NCBI RefSeq assembly: GCF_015352455.1
Contig: NZ_JADKPN010000004.1
Coordinates: 221,850-285,849, forward strand
DNA length: 64,000 nucleotides
Direction: 5' to 3'
From: Nocardioides islandensis
GTDB taxonomy: Bacteria; Actinomycetota; Actinomycetes; Propionibacteriales; Nocardioidaceae
The position numbers were made by a program, and so were the translations under genes. Shown here one piece after another: positions 18,290 to 26,200 of this stretch. The stretch's first letter is position 1. Each line of letters begins with the position of its first letter. Under the pieces are notes generated by a model. The model was not told the DNA's origin, did not search any database, and was given only the letters and a program-made list of their open reading frames with translations.

Positions 18290-18302
18290 TACCTGCCCAA
18301 CG

Positions 18303-18836
18303 CTACCCGAGGCCTGGTTCTTCCCTCCGGAGGTTCCCCCGAACGGTCCCCAGCAGCGCGTCGAGCGCCTCCCGGCAGGTGCGCTCCTGGATCGCGGCAC
18401 GGTCGCCGACCAGCTCCAGGGCCAGGGCACTCTCTCCGTCCGGCCCTGCCACGCCGACGTACACCGTGCCCACGGGCTTCCCCTCCTGCTCGTCGGGCCC
18501 GGCGACGCCGGTGGTGGAGAGCCCGTACGTCGCCCCCGTGAGGCCGCGCACGCCGCGTGCCATCGCGCCGGCGCACTCGGGCGAGACCACGCCGTACCTC
18601 TCGACGAGGTCCTCCGGCACGTCCAGCAGGGCCACCTTGAGGGCCGTCGCGTAGCTGACCACGCCGCCGACGTACACCGCCGACGCCCCGGGTACCTCGG
18701 TCACCAGCGCGGCCAGCCGGCCCCCTGTCAGCGACTCGGCGGTCGCCAGAGTCGCCTCCCGCTCGCGCAGCGCGTCCACCAGGGCCGAGGCGGCGGGACG
18801 ACCCCCTCGATCGGGTGATCTGTTGCCCAACCTCAC
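18303..18836 (-). CDS. cinA: CinA C-terminal domain protein (NMN amidohydrolase family)
   Basis: 177 residues corresponding only to the CinA C-terminal domain: ATLATAESLTGGRLAALVTEVPGAS, GGVVSYATALKVALLDV and GLSTTGVAGPDEQEGKPVGTVYVGV are the family blocks. Such single-domain proteins deamidate nicotinamide mononucleotide in the PncC group. The gene sits between pgsA/rimO and clgR in the usual actinobacterial order, here separated from pgsA by the nucleases and GH15. The GTG at 18836 is only 18 bp from the divergent GH15 ATG. Confidence 0.9.
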   Translation of the reverse strand: MRLGNRSPDRGGRPAASALVDALREREATLATAESLTGGRLAALVTEVPGASAVYVGGVVSYATALKVALLDVPEDLVERYGVVSPECAGAMARGVRGLTGATYGLSTTGVAGPDEQEGKPVGTVYVGVAGPDGESALALELVGDRAAIQERTCREALDALLGTVRGNLRREEPGLG

Positions 18837-18841
18837 GCGGC

Positions 18842-18847
18842 TACTGT
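18842..18847 (+). promoter_or_regulatory. -10 element of the GH15 gene (leaderless)
   Basis: TACTGT (TANNNT) lies 7 nt upstream of ATG 18855, so the transcript would begin at or next to the start codon. No SD is present. The gene pair cinA/GH15 is divergent with only 18 bp between starts, leaving no space for leaders. Confidence 0.5.
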
Positions 18848-18854
18848 TCCAGTC

Positions 18855-20633
18855 ATGGCCCTGCCGATCGAGGACTACGCCCTCATCGGCGACCGGCACA
18901 CGGCGGCCCTGGTCGGCAAGAACGGCTCGATCGACTGGCTCTGCCTGCCCCGGTTCGACTCCCCCGCGTGCTTCGCCGGCCTGCTCGGCGACGACTCGCA
19001 CGGCCACTGGCAGCTCGAGCCGACGATCGCCTACGACGTGACGCGGCGCTACGTCGACGACTCGGCCGCCCTCGAGACGACGTTCACCACCGAGGACGGC
19101 GAGGTCACCCTGCTCGACGTGATGCCGACCGGCGACCACCGCGCCGACGTCGTGCGCGTGCTGACCGGCGTCCGGGGCACGGTACGGATGCGACACGAGT
19201 GGGTGGTGCGGATGGACTACGGCGCGATCCGCCCGTGGGTCCGCCGTCGCGACATCCGTGGCGAGGAGGTCATCACCGCCGTCGCCGGGCCGGACAAGCT
19301 CGTGCTCCGGGCCCCCCGGCTCCCGGTGGCACACGACGGCACGCACCGCGACGAGTTCCCGGTCGACGCCGGCGACGAGCTGACGTTCTCGATGACCTGG
19401 ATCCCGTCGTACGAACGCACCCCGCCCAGCGCCGACCCGCCGATCGCCCAGACGATCGCCGACGAGTCGGAGTGGGCGGCCCGGTGCCACCACGACGTGC
19501 CGCACGCCGACGTCGTACGCCGGTCGCTGGTCACCCTCCGGCTGATGACCCACGAGCAGACCGGCGGCATCGTCGCCGCGCCGACCACCTCGCTGCCCGA
19601 GGACTTCGGCGGCGAGCGGAACTGGGACTACCGCTACTGCTGGCTGCGCGACGCGGCGCTGACCATCGAGTCCCTCATCGACGCGGGCTACACCGACGAG
19701 GCGAGGTTCTGGCGGCACTGGCTGCTGCGCGCGGTCGCCGGCGACCCGGGCGACCTCCAGATCATGTACGCCGTCGACGGTGCCCGCCACCTGCCCGAGC
19801 ACACCCTCGGTCATCTGCCGGGGTACGCCGGCTCGGTCCCGGTGCGCGTCGGCAACGCCGCCGTGGAGCAGCGTCAGACCGACGTGATGGGCGAGGTGAT
19901 GATCGCTCTCTCCGCCGCGCGCAGCGCCGGGCTCGAGGACGACGACGACGCCTGGAACATGCAGCGCAGCCTGGTCAACGGCCTCTGCGAGACCTGGCGG
20001 GAGCCCGACCACGGCCTCTGGGAGATCCGCGGCCCCGCACGACACTTCACCCACTCCCGCGCGATGGTCTGGGCGGCGTTCGACCGCGCCGTGCGCGCTG
20101 TCGAGGACGAGGGCCTCAACGGACCCGTCGAGCGCTGGCGCGAGTGTCGCGACGAGGTGTGCGAGGCGATCATGACCGACGGGTACGACGCCGAGCGCAA
20201 CACCTTCACCCAGCACGACGAGACCACCGAGGTCGATGCCTCGCTGCTGGTGCTGCCGCTGATCGGCTTCGTCAAGGGCGACGACCCGAAGATGCTGGGC
20301 ACCATCGAGGCCGTCGAGAAGGACCTGCTCCGCGACGGCCTGCTGATGCGCTACCGCACCGAGACCGACATCGACGGCCTCCCCGGCGACGAGCACCCGT
20401 TCCTCGCCTGCTCCTTCTGGCTCGTCTCCGCCTACGCCGCCGCCGGCCGTCTCGACGATGCCAGCGCCCTGTTCGACCGGCTGGTCGGCCTGGTCAACGA
20501 CGTCGGCCTGCTCTCGGAGGAGTACGACCCGGCCAACCACCGCATGGTCGGCAACTTCCCCCAGGCGTTCAGCCACCTGACGCTCGTGCAGGCGGCGTTC
20601 CGGCTCCGCCAGTCCACCAGCACGGTGCGCTGA
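18855..20633 (+). CDS. Glycoside hydrolase family 15 protein (glucoamylase/trehalase-like)
   Basis: 592 residues. It begins IEDYALIGDRHTAALVGKNGSIDWLCLPRFDSPACFAGLLG, the N-terminal super-sandwich typical of bacterial GH15. ERNWDYRYCWLRDAALTIESLI follows at about residues 252-273 and the (alpha/alpha)6 barrel continues to ERWRECRDEV and DASLLVLPLIGF. No signal peptide is visible, so it is cytoplasmic. In mycobacteria and streptomycetes this family includes trehalases; substrate choice between trehalose and maltooligosaccharides cannot be settled here. It converges with the nucleotidase gene. Confidence 0.92.
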   Translation: MALPIEDYALIGDRHTAALVGKNGSIDWLCLPRFDSPACFAGLLGDDSHGHWQLEPTIAYDVTRRYVDDSAALETTFTTEDGEVTLLDVMPTGDHRADVVRVLTGVRGTVRMRHEWVVRMDYGAIRPWVRRRDIRGEEVITAVAGPDKLVLRAPRLPVAHDGTHRDEFPVDAGDELTFSMTWIPSYERTPPSADPPIAQTIADESEWAARCHHDVPHADVVRRSLVTLRLMTHEQTGGIVAAPTTSLPEDFGGERNWDYRYCWLRDAALTIESLIDAGYTDEARFWRHWLLRAVAGDPGDLQIMYAVDGARHLPEHTLGHLPGYAGSVPVRVGNAAVEQRQTDVMGEVMIALSAARSAGLEDDDDAWNMQRSLVNGLCETWREPDHGLWEIRGPARHFTHSRAMVWAAFDRAVRAVEDEGLNGPVERWRECRDEVCEAIMTDGYDAERNTFTQHDETTEVDASLLVLPLIGFVKGDDPKMLGTIEAVEKDLLRDGLLMRYRTETDIDGLPGDEHPFLACSFWLVSAYAAAGRLDDASALFDRLVGLVNDVGLLSEEYDPANHRMVGNFPQAFSHLTLVQAAFRLRQSTSTVR

Positions 20634-20651
20634 CCTTCTCGCGCGACACGG

Positions 20652-20686
20652 AGGAGGGGCCCGCGCCCCCCGCGCAGACCCCTCCT
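20652..20686. terminator. Hairpin between convergent GH15 and nucleotidase genes
   Basis: AGGAGGGG pairs perfectly with CCCCTCCT across a 19-nt GC-rich loop. It lies in the 74-bp gap between two converging genes and could terminate both; no clear U-tract follows. Confidence 0.45.
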
Positions 20687-20707
20687 GACCGTGGTGTCAC
20701 CCAGAGC

Positions 20708-23041
20708 TCAGCCGCGAACCACCCACAGGTTGATGAACTTGTAGGCGCGCTTGAACTCCTTGCCGCCGAGGTACTTGACCTTCAGCCGCTGCTTGCCGGT
20801 CTTGTTGAACTTCGGCAGCTTGATGGTGACCTTGCCGTCGACCAGCTTGCCCTTGTACTGCCTGCCGCCGATCTTGACCGCGGCCCAGCCCTTCGGGTCC
20901 ATGCCGGGGACCTTGACCTCGATGCTCACCGAGGTACGGGTCTTGCCCGCGATGGCCCGCTGGGGCGACTTGCTGGTCGCCAGCCGGGGCTTGGCCTTGA
21001 TCTGGTGGTTGAAGGTGCCGTGGAAGATCCCGACCATCGTGTCCGAGGGCTCGGCGACGACCGACAGCTGCGAGAAGCGGATCCGCGGCGTCCGGAAGTT
21101 GAACTTCGCCAGGCCGTTGGCCACCGGGAACTCACCCAGCTTCACCTGGATCGGCTTGCCCTTGACCAGGGTGGTGGCGTAGAGGCCGGCCTCGGTGTTC
21201 TGCGGGCTCCCCTGCGAGGTGAGGTCGAGACCGTTGACCCGGAAGGTGTACTTCTTGCCGGGCTTCACCGAGGTCTTCATGTTCTGCGCCTGCACCTGCT
21301 GCCGGGCGAAGTCGGGCGCGATGGGGCCCGCCTTCTGGAGGTAGCCGATCCACAGGTCGCGGTCGACCAGGCCGGTGTCCTTGGACGTGCCGTCCTTGAA
21401 CGCCGTGAAGTTGTCGCCACCGGTGCCGAGGAAGCTGAAGGTGCTGACCGTGTAGATCTTCTTCAGGTCCAGCGGCAGGCCGTTGACGAGCACCGAGGTG
21501 ATCCGGCTGCCGTAGGGCTTGGTGGCGTCCTGGGTGACGCGGACGTTGTCGGACAGGCCGAGCGCCAGGAACGCGCGGGCGGCGCCAGCCGGCTGCCACT
21601 GCTGCTCGAGGACCGTCTTGAGCTGCTTCCCGGTGAGCTGCACGAGCCAGATGTTGTTGACGAACGGCAGCACGCCGTTGGCCTCGGCGTAGGTGACGAC
21701 GCCGTCGGTGTTGGCCGGGTTCGAGGCCGGGTCGCCCTTGAAGTAGAGCTCGTCGCGCAGGCCGCCCGGGTTCACGATGCCGATGTCGGCCTTGCCCTGG
21801 TCGGCGGGGATCCCGTCGCGCAGGGCGTTGGCGACCAGGTCGCCGAGCGTGGACTCCTGCTCACGCACGTCGCGCTCGCCACCGGCGTACCTGCCGCCGG
21901 TGTAGGCACCGAACCGGAACGCGGTGGTGATGTCCGCGGTGATCCGGCCGACCGGCTGGTTGCCCACCGTCTTGGCCGCCGCCAGGGCGGCGTCCACGGT
22001 GTTCTTGACCTTCTGGAGGTCGGCACCGTACGTCGGGTTGGCGACGAGGTCGGCGTCGCTGGTCGTCACGCGAGCGGTGTTGCTCGCCGCGTTGGCGGTC
22101 ACCTTGCCGGTGCCGGTGTTGTAGTCGAGGAGCACCTGGCCGACGTTCTCGCCGTACGAGCCGGTCTGCACCATCGGTCGCGTCGGCTGGTCGCCGCCGG
22201 TGACGGGCTGGCTGTACACGTACTTCTGGTGGGTGTGCCCGTTGAAGACCGCGTCGATGTGCGGGTCGAGGTTGGCCATCGCCGCGAACTCGCCGCCGGC
22301 CGCGAACGCGTCGACGTAGCTCGAGGTCACGTTGGAGCCGGCGTGGAACGTCGCCACCAGCACGTCCGCCTCGTCGTTGCCGGTGTTGCCGTCGCTGAGC
22401 TGGGCGGCCACCCGGTTCACCGCCGCGACCGCGGGGCCGAAGTCCAGCGTGCTGATGCCGCCGGGACTGACCAGGCTCGCGGTCTCCTGGGTGACCGCAC
22501 CGATCACGCCGACCTTGACCGCGTCGCCGTCGGCGTCGGTCAGGTTGTAGATCTTGTACTCGGGCAGCGCCGGGGTCTGGGTGCCCTTCTGGTAGACGTT
22601 CGCGCCGAGGTAGTCCCACTTCGCGTTGGTCTTGTTGTTGATGACGCGGTCCCGCAGGTCGGCCCAGCCCTTGTCGAACTCGTGGTTGCCGACGGCCGAG
22701 GCGTCCAGCCCGACCTCGTTCATCACGTCGATCGTGGGCTGGTCACCGGCGCTCGCGGACGCGAAGAGCGAGGCACCGATCAGGTCGCCGGCGCCCACCA
22801 CGAGCGACGCGCCGGGCGAGGTGCCGGACGTGTCGTACTCGAGCTTCTTGACGGTGCCGGCCCACTTCACGGTGTTGGCGTCGATGCGCCCGTGGAAGTC
22901 GTTGATGCCGACGAGGTTGATCTTGATCTGGCCGTCTGCGGCCTGGGCGGGCGCCACGGTGCCGGCCACGATGGCGAGAGATCCCGCCAGCAGGCTCACC
23001 GAGGCCCCGAACGCCAGCCGCGCATTCATGCGGTGTCGCAC
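20708..23041 (-). CDS. Secreted 5'-nucleotidase/metallophosphoesterase with Ig-like tail
   Basis: About 777 residues, with a signal peptide to ...GTVAPAQA (about residue 34). The metallophosphatase domain carries NDFHGR (about residue 46), GNHEFDKGW (about 122) and FNGHTHQKY, the metal-ligand motifs of UshA/CD73-like enzymes. The 5'-nucleotidase C-terminal domain follows (ESTLGDLVANALRD, FSFLGTGGDNF; about 390-590). The final ~170 residues are Lys-rich beta strands ending KLKVKYLGGKEFKR, like bacterial Ig-like Big_3 repeats. I chose GTG 23041 because GGAAGG lies ~8 nt upstream; ATG 23029 is the alternative. It probably dephosphorylates extracellular nucleotides together with its neighbour. 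Confidence 0.9.
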   Translation of the reverse strand: MRHRMNARLAFGASVSLLAGSLAIVAGTVAPAQAADGQIKINLVGINDFHGRIDANTVKWAGTVKKLEYDTSGTSPGASLVVGAGDLIGASLFASASAGDQPTIDVMNEVGLDASAVGNHEFDKGWADLRDRVINNKTNAKWDYLGANVYQKGTQTPALPEYKIYNLTDADGDAVKVGVIGAVTQETASLVSPGGISTLDFGPAVAAVNRVAAQLSDGNTGNDEADVLVATFHAGSNVTSSYVDAFAAGGEFAAMANLDPHIDAVFNGHTHQKYVYSQPVTGGDQPTRPMVQTGSYGENVGQVLLDYNTGTGKVTANAASNTARVTTSDADLVANPTYGADLQKVKNTVDAALAAAKTVGNQPVGRITADITTAFRFGAYTGGRYAGGERDVREQESTLGDLVANALRDGIPADQGKADIGIVNPGGLRDELYFKGDPASNPANTDGVVTYAEANGVLPFVNNIWLVQLTGKQLKTVLEQQWQPAGAARAFLALGLSDNVRVTQDATKPYGSRITSVLVNGLPLDLKKIYTVSTFSFLGTGGDNFTAFKDGTSKDTGLVDRDLWIGYLQKAGPIAPDFARQQVQAQNMKTSVKPGKKYTFRVNGLDLTSQGSPQNTEAGLYATTLVKGKPIQVKLGEFPVANGLAKFNFRTPRIRFSQLSVVAEPSDTMVGIFHGTFNHQIKAKPRLATSKSPQRAIAGKTRTSVSIEVKVPGMDPKGWAAVKIGGRQYKGKLVDGKVTIKLPKFNKTGKQRLKVKYLGGKEFKRAYKFINLWVVRG

Positions 23042-23169
23042 AGGTTCTGCCTTCCGGTCGTGGTTGATCCGTGAGAGCACGTACGTCGGCGGCGGCGTGC
23101 GAGCACGCGCGAGACCACCCCGTACACCCGCTCCGACGGCCACCGGGCCCGAGAAGTTCGCGACGCGGA

Positions 23170-23219
23170 CCAGAAAAGCAAAGAAGTCCGGCCCGCCCCA
23201 CGAGTGGGACGGGCCGGAC
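23170..23219 (-). terminator. Intrinsic terminator of the ExeM-like nuclease gene
   Basis: A strong GC hairpin with arms GTCCGGCCCG and CGGGCCGGAC at 23186-23219 is followed on the minus strand by TTCTTTGCTTTTCTGG. It starts 25 bp after the stop codon and separates this gene from the downstream nucleotidase gene. Confidence 0.85.
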
Positions 23220-23243
23220 CGGTTGTTGCTTGGTGCTGCGGTG

Positions 23244-26200
23244 CTACTTGACGAAGTCGACCTTCTGGCGGTCGGCCACCTTGTTGAGCAGGCTGCTACC
23301 GAGGTACCTGGCCTTCAGGGTGTAGGTGCCCGCCGTCGAGACCTTCGGCAGCGTGAACGTGGCCTTGCCCTTGACGAGCTTGACCGTGATCTCCTTGCCG
23401 GTCCCCTTGATGGTCAGCTTCACCTTGCCGGTGACCGGGACGCCGTTGGCCGCGGTCACCCGCACCACGACCTTGTCGCCGCCGGCCTTGGACACCTCGT
23501 CGGCGACCTTCAGCTTCACCGTCGGCGTCGCCTTGCGCACCTTGAACGTGACGGTGCTCTGCGACGGGGCGAACTCGTTCGTCCCGAGGTACTTCACCGT
23601 CAGCGTGTGCGTCCCCGGCAGCATCGACTTCGCCGCGAGGGTCAGGCTGCCCACACCCGCCGAGATGGTGGCGGTGCCGATCTTGGCGCCGGACTCGTCG
23701 AACACGTCCGCCGAGCCGTTGGCGTCGGAGCGGCTCACCGCGATGGTGAGCAGGCCGGCCTCGCCGTACGGGAAGGCCTTCACCGCACCGGCCACCGTGG
23801 TCGGTGCCGGCGTCGGCGCGGGCGGGGGCGGCGGAGGCGGCGTGGTGCCACCACTCACCGTGACCGGGACGATGGCGCTGGTCCCGGAAGCTCCCTCCAC
23901 CACCAGCTGCGTGGCACCGGGGGCCGTGCCGGCCGGGATGACCACGTCGACCGACGCGGTGCCCACCTCGTCGTTGCTGCTGGCGTTGCCCGGCGGGCTC
24001 AGCACGGTCGCGACCGGGAAGGTCCCGAGGGTCGTGCCACCCAGCTTGACCGACACCTGCGTGTCACGAACGGCGTTGTTCTCCGTCATGACCAGCGAGG
24101 TCAGGTCGAACGTGACGTGGTCACCCACGGCGTACGACGCCGGTGCGGCACCCGGGAACTTCACCCCGACCGCCTGCTGTGCATAGCTGATCGGCAGCGG
24201 CGGGTCACCCGCGCCGGGGTTGGCGAACTCGGCCATGTAGTCGACCATCGCCTGCAGGTCCACCTTTCCGGTGTCCCGCTTCTGCGTGCCCTGGGCGAAG
24301 GTGAGGAAGTTGTCCCCGCCCGACGCCAGGAACGAGTTCGCCGTCACCGAGTACGACGTCCCGGACTGGATCGGTGTCCCGTTGAGCCACATCCCGGTGA
24401 TGCGTGAACCTGCCGGCTTCGACGGGTCGTAGGTGTAGGTGAAGCCCTTCGACGCACCGAGACGCAGGAAGGGTCGCGACGCGCCCGCGGGCTGCCACTG
24501 CTCCTCCAGGACCGACTTGATCTGCGCCCCGGTGAGCTTCATGTTCACCAGCGTGTTGGCGAACGGTTGGACGTCCGCCGCCTGCTTGAAGGTGAGCGTG
24601 CGCGGGAAGGCGCCGGTGCCGGTCCCGAGCATGTCCTGACGCAGACCGCCGGGGTTCATGAAGGCGATCTGGGCCGAACCCGACTCGGGGTTCTCGGTCG
24701 CCCACCGCTGCACCTCGGCGACGAGGTTGCCCAGCGTGGACTCGCCACCCCGGTTCTCGCTGCCGTCGATGAAGCGGGCACGCCCGAACGGACCGCCGAT
24801 CTGGCCCAGGGGCACCGCGCCCAGGACGCTCGCGTTCGCCACTGCGGCGTCCACGATCGTCTGGGTCGGGGCGTCGACCGGGTAGTTGAAGGGACCGCCG
24901 TTGGCGACCTTCAGCCGGAGGACGTTCTGGCGCTTCGAGATGACCTCGCCGGTGCCCGGGTTGACGTCGAACACGATCTGGTTGAGGGCCGCGCCGTACT
25001 GGCCGGCGGAGACCACCGGACGCTTGGTGACCTTGCGTCCCTCGTCGACCCAGTCCTGCACCGTGAAGTCGCAGTTGTACTCCAGGTGCGTGTGACCGGA
25101 CACGATCGCGTCGACGTTCTCGTCGATGCCGTTGATGATGCTGCCGAAGTCCGAGCTCGGGTCGTCGTCCATCGTGGCGCAGTCGGTGCCACCGGCACCC
25201 TCGTGCACCAGCATGATGACGATGTCGGCGTTCTCGACGTCCTTCAGCTCGTCGGCCTGGGTGTTCACCGCCGTGACGATGTCGGTGACATCGATGTCGG
25301 CGATGCCGGCCGGCGACACGAGCTCCGGCAGGTGCTCGGTGACCGCACCCACGAAGCCGACCTTCACGCCGTTCATGGTCTTGGTCCACGTCGGGGCGAT
25401 CTCGTCGACGGGGTCGTTGGTGCCCTTCTTCACCAGGTTGGCGGCGAGGTACTCCCAGTTGGCGCCACCCTTCGGGTTGGTGGTCGCGTCGTAGGGAGCC
25501 ATGACGCGGTTCACCAGGTCGTCGTAGCCCTGGTCGAACTCGTGGTTGCCCACCGAGGAGACCTCGAGGCCGGCCGAGTTCAGCGCGTCGATCGTCGGCT
25601 TGTCCTTGTCGATGAACGACTCGAACGTGGACGCGCCGATCAGGTCACCCGCCGCCGCGAACACGGTGTTCGGGTTGTCCGCCCGGAGCTGCTTGACCGC
25701 GCCGGCCATCACCGCCGCGCCGGCCGAGGCCGAGGCAGGATCGTTGGCGATGCGACCGTGGAAGTCGTTCGTGCCCAGGATCTGGATCTCGATGCCGTTG
25801 TTCGGCTTGTTGATCCCGACGATCTCCGGGTTGTGGTCGGAGGAGGCGTAGATCGTGTTGCGGTTGAACAGCTGCGTCACGTTGTAGTTGAAGCGGCTGT
25901 ACTGGTTGAACACGAACTCGCTGGCGTTGATGTCGACCACGTCGGCGCCGGTGACGTCGGCGTACGCCGCGTCGTTGGCGAAGATGTGGTCGAGGGAGCC
26001 CGACAGGCCGGAGAAGCTGTACGACTCGTCGCCGCCGGGGCCCTCCTCGACCGCGTGGTAGTCGTCGGAGTTGCCGGCGACGTTGTCCGCACCCTGCTCG
26101 ATCTCCTGGACCGGGTCCTCCTCGCTGTAGGCGTTGAAGTCGCCCACGAGGAACATCCGAGCGATGCCGCGGTCGGTCTTGAACTGCGTCGCGAAGTCGA

